DNA of 64,000 bases, from positions 164,501-228,500 of the forward strand of contig JACKNG010000007.1 in assembly GCA_024235015.1 (NCBI GenBank). Direction: 5' to 3'. Positions 39,566-47,768 of this stretch are shown in pieces. The notes below the pieces were generated by a model that was not told the DNA's origin, ran no database searches, and saw only the letters and a program-made list of their open reading frames with translations. The stretch is from Gammaproteobacteria bacterium (GTDB lineage Bacteria > Pseudomonadota > Gammaproteobacteria > Ga0077536). How positions within the stretch are numbered: position 1 is the first letter of the stretch; the number at the start of each line of letters is the position of its first letter. The translations under genes were made by a program, and so were the position numbers.

Positions 39566-40620
39566 TTCCCCCCCCCGATGTAGCGGAAGACCTGCACGCG
39601 CCGATTGTAGGCATCGGCGACATAGATGCGATCTTCGGTGTCGATGAAAATGCCGGTCGGTAGCCAGAACTCGCCGGGCCGCTGCCCGGGGTTGCCGAAG
39701 GCCAGCAGCAGCGTGCCGTCGCGGTCGAAGATCTGCACGGCATGGAACAAGGCATCGACGACGTAGACGTGGCCGTCGCTGTCGGTCGCCACGCCCTTGA
39801 GCCGGGCGATGTCGCCGCTGCCGTCGCCGTGGTGACCGAACGCGAACAGCCAGCGGTCGTCGGCAGCGAAGCCCTGCACCCTGAAGTTCAGGGAGTCGGC
39901 GACGAGCAGCTCGCCGGCCGGTGTGAACCAGAGATAGGTGGGGTAGTTGAAGTGGCCGGCGGCATCGTCGTGGGCGCCGAAGCTGCGCAGGTGATGGCCA
40001 TCGCGCGAGAACACGTGGACGCGGTGACCGAGCGTGTCGGTGACGTAGAGTTCGCTGCTGTGCGGGTTGATGGCGATGCCGGTGGGCTGGGCGAGTTCGA
40101 CGTCGATGGGCAGGCGCCTGACTTCATCCGCACCTGCGTCGACGACGAAGATGCCGGCGAGCTCGGAATCGGTGAGGTAGACGCGGCCGTCGTCGCTTGC
40201 CGCCATGCCGACCGGCGACGGCAGCGGCCGTTCGTCTGCGCGCCGCAGCAGGTCGTAGCGACTGCGCGCGCGGTCGAAACGGTGTACGCCGTGGGCGCCG
40301 GGATCGGCGACGAAGACCACTTCGCCCACGGTGACCACGGCCATCGGCCGGACGAGATGGACCGGGCGAGCGCCGAATACCGTCCGTTCGAGCCAGGCGA
40401 GCACACCCTGGTCGACGCCGAGGTCGGCCGGCGTGGCGAACGTCGTCTCGAAGGCGACGCGCGGGTCCTCCGGGGGCCCCGGCCAGGCCAGCGCTTCGAC
40501 GGCGGGCGCGGCCGGCGCGGCGATGTCGCCGAGGGGGCCGTCGCGCAGCGGTTCGGCACAGCCGGCGAGCAGGGCCGCGCCGGCGAGGGCCGCCAGCCAG
40601 CGGCGTGGTCGACGTTTCAA
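39562..40620 (-). CDS. NHL-repeat lipoprotein
   Basis: A 352-residue predicted lipoprotein. The signal is LAALAGAALLAGC, with the lipobox LAGC. The mature part is a beta-propeller of NHL-type repeats (for example ELYVTDTLGHRVHVFSRDG and RIYVADAYNRRVQVFRY), probably six blades. I take a TTG start at 40620: it has ggaggt 8 bases upstream and overlaps the barrel gene's stop (TTGA), although the frame is open further up. The C-terminus is encoded by a run of nine G (YIGGGK). The propeller probably docks onto the barrel or cytochrome rather than carrying electrons, since it has no heme motif. Confidence 0.85.
   Translation of the reverse strand: MKRRPRRWLAALAGAALLAGCAEPLRDGPLGDIAAPAAPAVEALAWPGPPEDPRVAFETTFATPADLGVDQGVLAWLERTVFGARPVHLVRPMAVVTVGEVVFVADPGAHGVHRFDRARSRYDLLRRADERPLPSPVGMAASDDGRVYLTDSELAGIFVVDAGADEVRRLPIDVELAQPTGIAINPHSSELYVTDTLGHRVHVFSRDGHHLRSFGAHDDAAGHFNYPTYLWFTPAGELLVADSLNFRVQGFAADDRWLFAFGHHGDGSGDIARLKGVATDSDGHVYVVDALFHAVQIFDRDGTLLLAFGNPGQRPGEFWLPTGIFIDTEDRIYVADAYNRRVQVFRYIGGGK
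39568..39576 (-). repeat. Homopolymer G9 tract on the coding strand
   Basis: Nine consecutive G (C on the plus strand) encode three Gly codons at the end of the NHL lipoprotein. They lie 2 bases before the GTG start of the 12-heme cytochrome, in the place of its ribosome-binding site. Confidence 0.9.
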
Positions 40621-42674
40621 AAGAAGGACCTCCGCAGTTCGAGCAGGGCATGCGTGCGATCGCGTTCGAACGCGCCCTGGCGTTCGCGCGAATGCACGAT
40701 CTCGCCACGGATCTCGACGCGGCGGTAGCGGCCGCTCGCGTGCAGGCCGACCGCGAGTCGCTCGCGCGGGACGATGCTGCCGACGTCTTCCTCGTAACTC
40801 GCGTCGAGCGAAATCCTGACGTAACGATGCTGTGAGAACAGGTTGAGGTCGAGGGCCCGCAGGTCGGTATCGCCGGCATCGAAGTCGTGTTCGATGCCGG
40901 TACGCCGGACGCCGATGCGCAGGCTGGCGCGCGCCAGCCACGGCAGCGGCGCGCGCGCGAACAGCTCGACCTGGTTGCGGGTGTAGGACTCGACCGTGGC
41001 ATCGCGAATCTCGTACTCGAGATCCGCGCCGACGCTGACCTCGCGGCGGAACGGCAACGGGTAGTCGGCATGCAGGGAAAAGCGATCGTTCTGCGCCTCA
41101 TTGAGGACGAAAGTCGGTTGCCCTGACGTCACGCTGATGTCGGACAGGTTGCCCTGGTATTGCACCTGGAGATTGGAACCGAGCTGCCACGTCGCGCCGT
41201 AGCTGTGGAACTGCTCGAGGCTGTTGTAATCACCGCCGAGCTCGATGGAGTAGTCCACCAGCACGGTCTCGCCGTCGAGAATCGCACCGGCGGCGAGCCG
41301 CCGCAGGCGCGTCTCGAGGCCGACCACGACCAGCTCGTAGTCGATGCCTTCGACGAATTCGCGCGTGCGGTTGAGGTCGCTGACGAGCAGGCTGCCGCCG
41401 ACCACGCGCAGCTCGTTGAGCGCACGCTCGTTGAATGCGTCGAGTACGACCTGTTCGCCGAACACGTCGAGGGCAGCGCCGCGCTGGCGTTGCGAGCGGA
41501 CGTCGAAGCGCAGCCCGTAGTTCAGTGTCGCCACCCCGAGTGGCAGGTCGTGACGGTAACGCGCCCCGGCGTCGATGCCGCCGAACTCGTTGGTGAAGCG
41601 CGCGGAGCGCGCGGTCTCGCCATGGCCGCCGGCGCTCAGCTGCCAGTGCTGGTCGGGTTCGAGATTGAGCCCGGCCGTACCGCCGTCACGATGTTGATCG
41701 AGATCGCGGCGCCAGCTGCTGTCGTGGTGATAGCTGGCAAAGGAACGCAGGTTCTCGCTGTGCTGGCCGCGCAGGTCGAGCGCGATGCGCAGGTCATCGC
41801 GATTCGGCACGTTGCCGAAGCTGAGCTGCTGCGTCTCGTGGCGGAAGTCGATGTAGTTGGTGAGGTCGTACTGGCGCGCCTCGCCGAGGTTGAGATGGGT
41901 GTGCAGGTTGACCGTCTGCGCATCGAGACGGGCGGTCTGCGCGGCCAGCCCGGGGTTGGTGTTGGTGGCATCCTGCCGGGTCAGGTTGACGTCGAGCGTG
42001 GAATTGCCGTAATCGCGCACACTGGCCGTGGCCCTGGCGCGCACGCGGTCGGTACGGTCGTGGGCACGGCGTGTTGCGCTGACGAGGTCGTTGTCGCGGC
42101 GCGACGCATCGACGTGCAGTGGCACGGGGGTGACGGGCGCGAGCAGGTTGAACTCGGCGCCGTAGTACTGGTTGTCGGTGGTCGCCGTCTCGCCGGCACT
42201 GACCAGCAGGGTCGGATGCGACTTGTCGTAGAACAGGCTGCCGCGGTAGGGCTTGGCGTTGAGAATGCCGGCGCGCACCGAGAGATTGTAGTCGACCAGA
42301 TCCTGGCTCTGGTCGAAGCGGTCGCTGCTGAACGTCGCCTGTTCGAAGATCGGTCCGCCGGCCACGTCGAGGGTCAGAAGATTGGGATGGTAGACGTAGC
42401 TGTCCACGCCCAGCTGGAGTTCGTTGCGGCGATTCCACTGCGACTGGTTGGTGATGTCGCCGCGCTGGCGGCGGCTGTCGATCTGATCGTAGATCTGGCG
42501 ACTGAGCAGCTGGCCGTCGACGTCCCTGATGCGGAACCAGGCGATGTCGTCGGCGGCCCGGACGGCCGTGCCGAGCGACCACGCCAGGGCCGATACGAGG
42601 AGGGCACGGAGCACGCGGCCCGGTGCAGCCCGTAGCCGGGTGGATTCACGTCGCCTGCGGGCGCCCATGGACAT
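40617..42674 (-). CDS. Outer-membrane beta-barrel, electron-conduit porin candidate
   Basis: A 685-residue exported protein. After the signal (ALLVSALAWSLGTAVRA) the sequence alternates short amphipathic strands with polar turns to the end and finishes LLELRRSFF, a C-terminal Phe as in outer-membrane barrels. The length would allow about 24-28 strands. It has no cysteine at all, so it lacks the N-terminal CXXC of MtrB-type proteins. Its gene overlaps the upstream Tat-NHL gene by 29 bp and the downstream NHL lipoprotein by 4 bp. The setting among multiheme cytochromes suggests the sheath through which electrons cross the outer membrane. A plain porin or a polysaccharide channel is the alternative. 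Confidence 0.75.
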   Translation of the reverse strand: MSMGARRRRESTRLRAAPGRVLRALLVSALAWSLGTAVRAADDIAWFRIRDVDGQLLSRQIYDQIDSRRQRGDITNQSQWNRRNELQLGVDSYVYHPNLLTLDVAGGPIFEQATFSSDRFDQSQDLVDYNLSVRAGILNAKPYRGSLFYDKSHPTLLVSAGETATTDNQYYGAEFNLLAPVTPVPLHVDASRRDNDLVSATRRAHDRTDRVRARATASVRDYGNSTLDVNLTRQDATNTNPGLAAQTARLDAQTVNLHTHLNLGEARQYDLTNYIDFRHETQQLSFGNVPNRDDLRIALDLRGQHSENLRSFASYHHDSSWRRDLDQHRDGGTAGLNLEPDQHWQLSAGGHGETARSARFTNEFGGIDAGARYRHDLPLGVATLNYGLRFDVRSQRQRGAALDVFGEQVVLDAFNERALNELRVVGGSLLVSDLNRTREFVEGIDYELVVVGLETRLRRLAAGAILDGETVLVDYSIELGGDYNSLEQFHSYGATWQLGSNLQVQYQGNLSDISVTSGQPTFVLNEAQNDRFSLHADYPLPFRREVSVGADLEYEIRDATVESYTRNQVELFARAPLPWLARASLRIGVRRTGIEHDFDAGDTDLRALDLNLFSQHRYVRISLDASYEEDVGSIVPRERLAVGLHASGRYRRVEIRGEIVHSRERQGAFERDRTHALLELRRSFF

Positions 42675-43845
42675 CGGCGGCGTCCTGTCGCGAGGTCGCG
42701 GGCGGCGAGGTCGGCTGGAGTGGGCTGTAGTCGTAGCCCCGCATGGTGCCGTAACCGAACACGTCGACCTTGTTGGGGCCGAACTGGCTGGTCACGAGGA
42801 CGACGTGCTCGAGCTGGAAGCCGGTGGCGAGATAACCCTGGAACAGGTTCAGGTCGTCGTAATCGATGGCGACCGCCGCCGGCAGGTTGAGGCCGGAGAA
42901 ACTGCCTTCGGGCTGACCGAAGCTCATCAGGAGCTGGCCGGAATCGTCGAATACCTGCACGTTCTGGAACGCCGAGTCGCCGACGTAGATGTGCCCCGTG
43001 CGATCGATCGCAATGCCCTTGGGGCGGGCGAAATGCCCCGGGCCGTCGCCGATCGATCCATACGTGGTCAAGGCCTCGCCGCGCGCGCTGAAGCGCTGCA
43101 CGCGGAAATTGCTGGTTTCGACCACGAACACGTCGCCCGCGGCATTGATGGCGAGATTGGTCGGGTGGAACAGCTCGCCGAGTGCCGAACCCGCCTTACC
43201 GAAAGCGAATTCGACGATGCCGCTGGTGCGATCGAGCACCTGGACCTGGTGGTGGGCGATGTCGACCACGTACAGCAACTCGCCGTTGATCGCGCAGTCG
43301 ACCGGCCGGAACTGCTCGGGGGCGCCGAAGGCGGTGACGAAGGTGTCGTCGCGGTCGTAGACGAGGACCTGGTCGCGGCCGGTGTCGCACACGTACTTGG
43401 TGCCGTCGGCGGCGATGGTGACGTTGATCGGGCGCTTCATCGTGCCGCCGCCTGCGCCGAGCAGGGTACGCATTCGTTGCGCGGCCAGATCGAACACCAC
43501 GATGCCCGGCACCGCGGTGTCGACGACGTAGATGCAACCGCCGAACATCTCCACGCCGTAGGGCTGCACGAGGTGCTGGCTCGCGACTTCCTCGCCGACG
43601 ATGAAGCTGGCGAAATCGCTGGCCTTCGGGGCGAGGTCGGCCTCGCCGCTGAAGGTGGCGAGGTATTGCACGCGGGGCGGTGACGGCGGCGGTGGGTAGA
43701 ACAGGCCGGTCTTGACCGGCACCTGTGGCGCCGATGCGCTGGCGGTCGGGCGCGACGGCGGCGCGCCACAGGCGCTGAGCCCGACCGCGGAGATGCCGGC
43801 GGCACCTGCCCTGAGGAACTGGCGACGGTCCATGATTAAAGTCAT
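42646..43845 (-). CDS. NHL-repeat protein with Tat signal and lipobox
   Basis: A 399-residue exported protein. The N-terminus has a twin-arginine motif (DRRQFLRAGAAGISAVGLSAC) ending in a lipobox-like LSAC, so it is probably a Tat-exported lipoprotein. A Pro/Ser-rich linker is followed by NHL-type beta-propeller repeats (for example YVCDTGRDQVLVYDRDD and IYVGDSAFQNVQVFDDSG). There is no heme motif. Two ATGs (43845, 43833) are possible starts; the second places the Tat motif at the very N-terminus. It is the first gene of the overlapping four-gene run and is preceded by an extremely AT-rich tract. Tat export suggests the propeller folds in the cytoplasm first. Confidence 0.8.
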   Translation of the reverse strand: MTLIMDRRQFLRAGAAGISAVGLSACGAPPSRPTASASAPQVPVKTGLFYPPPPSPPRVQYLATFSGEADLAPKASDFASFIVGEEVASQHLVQPYGVEMFGGCIYVVDTAVPGIVVFDLAAQRMRTLLGAGGGTMKRPINVTIAADGTKYVCDTGRDQVLVYDRDDTFVTAFGAPEQFRPVDCAINGELLYVVDIAHHQVQVLDRTSGIVEFAFGKAGSALGELFHPTNLAINAAGDVFVVETSNFRVQRFSARGEALTTYGSIGDGPGHFARPKGIAIDRTGHIYVGDSAFQNVQVFDDSGQLLMSFGQPEGSFSGLNLPAAVAIDYDDLNLFQGYLATGFQLEHVVLVTSQFGPNKVDVFGYGTMRGYDYSPLQPTSPPATSRQDAADVHGRPQAT

Positions 43846-43910
43846 AAATTACTTTATATAATTATTTTAATTCATTAAAAAATAAAAATTAAATTTAATT
43901 TATTCTTAAG
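43846..43910. promoter_or_regulatory. Extreme AT-rich tract upstream of the conduit operon
   Basis: Only about four of 65 bases are G or C, in a genome where the surroundings are near 70% GC. It directly precedes the first gene of the four-gene conduit operon and ends with ttcttaag (43903-43910). It probably acts as promoter, UP element or binding site for a nucleoid protein. Confidence 0.6.
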
Positions 43911-44026
43911 CTCAGGTGACAGCGCGCGAGCGTTTGCGACCGCGTGTCTCGGCGATGTGGGCGTGCCCGGCGCGGGCGCGGCGGGCAACCGGGGCGGGTA
44001 TCGCGCCGCGCGGCGGCGGGAAGCGA

Positions 44027-44050
44027 CGGCCGACCGTGCACGGTCGGCCG
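44027..44050 (-). terminator. Palindromic hairpin after the tetraheme cytochrome
   Basis: A perfect 24-bp palindrome (half site cggccgaccgtg) lies 16 bp after the stop codon. No strong T-run follows on this strand. Confidence 0.6.
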
Positions 44051-44065
44051 GGCATCAGGCGGGGC

Positions 44066-44722
44066 TTACTTGTTGTGGCAGGTCAGGCACAGGGCGCTGC
44101 CCGACTGCGAGACCTTGACCAGCATGTCACCGCCATCCGCGGTGAAGGTGTTGTGCACGTCGTGGCAGGACGAGCATTCCATGCGGTCGTTGAACAGCAT
44201 GCGCTGCTGAATGGTGCCGCTCAGCTGTTCGCCACCGGAACCGATGGTGACGTTGGTCGCCACCGGGTCGTGCAGCGAGCCGTCGGTGGTCGACAGGCTC
44301 GTGTCGTAGACGAAACCGATGGGGTGATCATCGAGCAGGGTGTTACCGAGGTTGGCCGATCCGCTGAGGGTCGGTGCACTGCCGCCGGTACCGCCGAAGC
44401 TGTCGGGTGCGACCGTGCCATCGTGACAGGACAGGCACAGCTTCGACAGGCCGCCCGGCTGGCCGACGGTGGCGTCGAGCGTGGCACTGTCATAGAGCAC
44501 GTAGGTCTGGCTGGTCACCTCGTGGTTCCACAGCGGGGCGTCCGTGGTCGTGGTGTCGGTATGGTGAGGCGCATGGCAGTAGATGCAGATCTGCCCGTTG
44601 CCCCATGCCTGGTTTCTGAAATCGTGGGCGGAGCCGCCGATCTGGCCGGCAAACGTACCCTGGGCGAGGGTCGCCGCCGCAAGCGCGAGTGCTGCGCGCC
44701 ATGCAATCTTGATCCGGTTCAT
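44066..44722 (-). CDS. Tetraheme c-type cytochrome
   Basis: A 218-residue periplasmic cytochrome with a signal peptide (AWRAALALAAATLAQGTFAG) and four CXXCH motifs: CIYCH, CLSCH, CSSCH and CLTCH, the last almost at the C-terminus. The segment QICIYCHAPHHTDTTTTDAP and the LSCHDGTVAPDSFGG and DDHPIGFVYD parts resemble the 12-heme protein of the same strand (CVFCHAPHNSSPSAPLWNR, LSCHDGSIALG, DDHPVSFPYS), so the two share an ancestor. The start at 44722 has a gggag-like site. It heads the minus-strand arm but is separated from the conduit operon by a hairpin and the AT-rich tract. Confidence 0.93.
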   Translation of the reverse strand: MNRIKIAWRAALALAAATLAQGTFAGQIGGSAHDFRNQAWGNGQICIYCHAPHHTDTTTTDAPLWNHEVTSQTYVLYDSATLDATVGQPGGLSKLCLSCHDGTVAPDSFGGTGGSAPTLSGSANLGNTLLDDHPIGFVYDTSLSTTDGSLHDPVATNVTIGSGGEQLSGTIQQRMLFNDRMECSSCHDVHNTFTADGGDMLVKVSQSGSALCLTCHNK

Positions 44723-45024
44723 GCTTGATGTCTCCCTGGTCATACCGAACGACTCCGTGGGCTCTTGTCTCGTCCTGGCGACGCATGCCGTCGGCGAGGG
44801 CCCTTTGTGGAGCGGTCGTTTTGTAGCACGCGCTTACTTAAGAAAATCTTAAAGTGAAGGCGTTGTCGCACCACGACGCGGCACGTTTCGCACTTTTCGA
44901 AACCTCGATGCGAATGCATCTCAGTGCATGGCGATGCCGCCTTGCCGGTACCAGGTGAGCTGCTATCATCGCGCCCCGTTTCGACAGCAAAGCGGTACGC
45001 GGCGCGCGCTGCGTGCGACCTGCC
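44723..45024. promoter_or_regulatory. Divergent control region between the two electron-transfer arms
   Basis: About 302 bp without a convincing gene. It must hold the promoters of the tetraheme cytochrome (minus) and of the heme b/24-heme operon (plus). It contains the inverted repeat ttaagaaaatcttaa (44838-44852), the only AT-rich element in this part, within the shared motif cttaagaa (44837-44844). Confidence 0.6.
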
Positions 45025-45933
45025 ATGGAAATGACGGCCACTACGTGCGAGCAAGCGGTTCCCGCGACGCATCCGCGATCGACGCGCGGCGCTGCGCCGA
45101 AGTCGACGCCCGAGCGCGCGCATCGCGGACGCCTGCTGTGGACGCTGCTCGGTATCGCGATCCTGGTGGCGGCCTACGACGTCATTCGCTATCGCCCCTA
45201 TACCGCGCGTTCCGACTTCGCCTACGTCCTCGGCATCGTCGGCGGCAGCTCGATGCTGGTGCTGCTGCTCTACCCGCTACGCAAGCGGCTGCGCCGGGTA
45301 CCCGCGCTCGGCCCGATGCGCCATTGGTTCCGCATGCACATGGTGTGCGGCGTGCTGGGCCCGCTGCTGATCCTGTTCCACAGCGCGTTCCGTGTCGGCT
45401 CGATCAACGCCGGCGTGGCGGTGTCCTGCATGCTGCTGGTTGCCGCCAGCGGCCTGGTCGGACGTTTTCTCTACCGCCATGTCCACCACGGACTCTACGG
45501 CCACCGCGCCAGCCTGAAGGAACTGCAGGACGAACTCGATCGACGCCTCGGCGAGCTCGACGTGCGCATCGAACCCCTACCGGCGATCAAGCGCCTGGCC
45601 GATGACTTCGCCAGCGCCGTGGCGCAGCAGCCGCAGGGCGCGTGGCCGCGCCTGCGGCATTTCGTCGCGCTCGGTTGGAAACGCCGCCGCGCGGTCGCCG
45701 CGGTGCGCCGGGCGCTGGCCGCGGCCCCGGCCGCAGGCGCGCCGCGTTGTGACGCGACGGCGTTGCAGGGACTGCAGGAAACCGTCGATGCCACGTTCCG
45801 CTCGATGCAGCGCACCCGCCAGTTCTCGCGCTACGAGAAGCTGTTCGCGTTGTGGCACGTGGCCCACGTTCCCGTCGTGTACCTGTTCGTCCTCACGGCC
45901 ATCGTTCACGTCATCGCCGTTCACATCTACTGA
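45025..45933 (+). CDS. Integral membrane cytochrome b with two H-x13-H pairs
   Basis: A 302-residue membrane protein with about five hydrophobic helices (near residues 37-54, 65-85, 103-122, 127-149, 277-301) and a long soluble, helical loop between the fourth and fifth. Two helices carry paired histidines 13 residues apart, His105/His119 and His281/His295, the pattern that holds two b hemes across the membrane in ferric-reductase and cytochrome-b type proteins. It is followed after 8 bp by the 24-heme cytochrome and then by an Fe-S flavoprotein. I infer it carries electrons across the inner membrane between the cytoplasmic flavoprotein and the periplasmic cytochrome. Not similar enough to name a family. 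GTG 45013 is an alternative start. Confidence 0.75.
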   Translation: MEMTATTCEQAVPATHPRSTRGAAPKSTPERAHRGRLLWTLLGIAILVAAYDVIRYRPYTARSDFAYVLGIVGGSSMLVLLLYPLRKRLRRVPALGPMRHWFRMHMVCGVLGPLLILFHSAFRVGSINAGVAVSCMLLVAASGLVGRFLYRHVHHGLYGHRASLKELQDELDRRLGELDVRIEPLPAIKRLADDFASAVAQQPQGAWPRLRHFVALGWKRRRAVAAVRRALAAAPAAGAPRCDATALQGLQETVDATFRSMQRTRQFSRYEKLFALWHVAHVPVVYLFVLTAIVHVIAVHIY

Positions 45934-45941
45934 CTCGAGCC

Positions 45942-47768
45942 GTGAGCAGGGCCTACTTTGCGCTGCGTTGGGTCGGCGTCGTGCTGGCCGGCTGGCTGGC
46001 GCTCGGGGCCGGGCCGGCGACGGCGGCGCGCAGTCTCGAGCAGGTGCTCATGCCGGGCGACGTCAGCGCGGCGCATGCCGAGACCGAACACGACTGCCGC
46101 GCGTGTCACAAGCTGATGGAAAAGAACGCGCAGAGCGGCCTGTGCCTCGATTGCCACGACGACGTCGCCGGCGACATCGCCGCGCACGCCGGTTTCCACG
46201 GCCGCGTCGAACGGACCGAATGCGTCGCCTGTCACAGCGAGCACCTCGGTCGTGACGCCGACATCGCGGCCTTCGACCATGCCGCGTTCGACCATGCACA
46301 GACCGATTTCGCGCTCGACGGCGCGCACGGCGACCTCGCCTGTCGACGTTGCCACGTCGACGGCAAGCGCTGGCGCGAAGCGCCGCAGGCCTGCGTCGCC
46401 TGTCACCGCGACGACAACGTGCACAAACCGACCCTGGGCGACGATTGCGCGAGTTGCCACCAGCCCGAGCGTTGGCAGGGTGCGAAGTTCGACCACCTGG
46501 CCGAGACACACTTCGCGCTCGAACACAGCCATGCCGAGGCCCGGTGCAACGCATGCCACGTGCGCCACGACTACCGCGATACGCCGACGCAGTGCGTCGG
46601 CTGTCACCGCGCCGACGACGAGCACCACGGCCGCTTCGGCGACGGGTGCCAGGACTGCCACCGCGAAACGCGCTGGGACGAGGTCGTCTTCGACCATGAT
46701 CGCGATACCGATTTCGACCTGCACGGCAAGCATGCGCCACTCGAGTGCAAGGCCTGCCACGCCGAACCGCTGGCGGTCGAATTGTCGACCGACTGCGCCA
46801 GTTGCCATCGCGACGACGACGCCCACCGCGGCCACCTCGGGACGCGTTGCGGTGACTGTCATGTCGACACCGGCTGGCGCGAACGACGCTTCGACCACGC
46901 CCGGCACACCCGCTTCGCGCTGCAAGGTGCGCACCGCGAACCCGAATGCGCGGACTGCCACGCCGACATGAAGTTCAGGCAGAAGACGCCGTCCACCTGC
47001 AACGGCTGCCATCGTGACGACGACCAGGCGCGTGGACACCAGGGCCGCTTCGGCACCCGCTGCGAGAGCTGTCATGTCGCGGTGACCTGGAAGAAGCTGG
47101 TCTTCGAGCACGACCGCGATACCGAGTTTGCCCTCACCGGCGCCCACCGCGAGGCGCCTTGCACGGCCTGCCACCGCGACGGTGTATACGAGCAGAAACT
47201 CGAGCGAGCGTGCATCGCCTGCCACCGCGGCGACGACGAACACCGCGGGAATCTCGGCGAGGACTGCGTGGCCTGTCATGGCACGGCGAAGTGGGCGGAG
47301 ACGAACTTCGACCATGCCAAGACGCGCTTCGCGCTGACTGGTGGCCACCGCGAGGTCGAGTGCCGCGAGTGTCATGCCAGCGATCGGTTCTGGGAAACCG
47401 GGCTCGAGTGCGTGGCCTGCCACGCTGCCGACGACCCGCACGCGGAACGCCTCGGTCCACGCTGTGACCAGTGTCATGACCCGTCCGACTGGAAGGACGT
47501 GCACTTCGATCATGATCGCGACACCGGCTTCGCCCTGGCCGGCGCTCACCGCGACGTCGCCTGCCTCGCCTGCCACCGCAGCCCGGTGCAGGGGCGCATC
47601 ATGCTCGCCGACGACTGCTACAGCTGCCACAAGGGTGACGACGTGCATTTCGGCACCTACGGCCAGGCCTGCGGACGCTGCCATGCGAGCACCCGCTGGC
47701 GCGAGGTCGACGAACAGGGCCGGGCCTGGGCCAGGCAGGGCGGGCCGCCGGACGACGCGCGGCCATGA
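45942..47768 (+). CDS. 24-heme c-type cytochrome of tandem tri-heme modules
   Basis: A 608-residue exported cytochrome with a signal peptide (WVGVVLAGWLALGAGPATAA). I count 24 CXXCH motifs, about one per 25 residues. The first three (residues 52-98) form an N-terminal cap. The other 21 fall into seven tandem modules of about 66 residues, each with three hemes, the phrase FDHDRDTxFALxGAHR and CHRDDDxHxG before the third heme. The extended repeat suggests a linear electron wire. The GTG at 45942 starts 8 bp after the membrane cytochrome b gene; the last four bases overlap the next gene (ATGA). It probably spans the periplasm toward the outer-membrane conduit. Confidence 0.93.
   Translation: MSRAYFALRWVGVVLAGWLALGAGPATAARSLEQVLMPGDVSAAHAETEHDCRACHKLMEKNAQSGLCLDCHDDVAGDIAAHAGFHGRVERTECVACHSEHLGRDADIAAFDHAAFDHAQTDFALDGAHGDLACRRCHVDGKRWREAPQACVACHRDDNVHKPTLGDDCASCHQPERWQGAKFDHLAETHFALEHSHAEARCNACHVRHDYRDTPTQCVGCHRADDEHHGRFGDGCQDCHRETRWDEVVFDHDRDTDFDLHGKHAPLECKACHAEPLAVELSTDCASCHRDDDAHRGHLGTRCGDCHVDTGWRERRFDHARHTRFALQGAHREPECADCHADMKFRQKTPSTCNGCHRDDDQARGHQGRFGTRCESCHVAVTWKKLVFEHDRDTEFALTGAHREAPCTACHRDGVYEQKLERACIACHRGDDEHRGNLGEDCVACHGTAKWAETNFDHAKTRFALTGGHREVECRECHASDRFWETGLECVACHAADDPHAERLGPRCDQCHDPSDWKDVHFDHDRDTGFALAGAHRDVACLACHRSPVQGRIMLADDCYSCHKGDDVHFGTYGQACGRCHASTRWREVDEQGRAWARQGGPPDDARP

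Noticed and set aside
39562..43845. MtrCAB-type metal-reduction operon
   Set aside because: The barrel has no cysteine and so no MtrB-type CXXC, there is no MtrA-like decaheme protein, and NHL propellers are not part of that system.
45942..47768. Regular periodic repeat that might suggest a CRISPR or tandem DNA repeat array
   Set aside because: The period of about 200 bp follows the protein modules with CXXCH codons in frame; it is a coding repeat.
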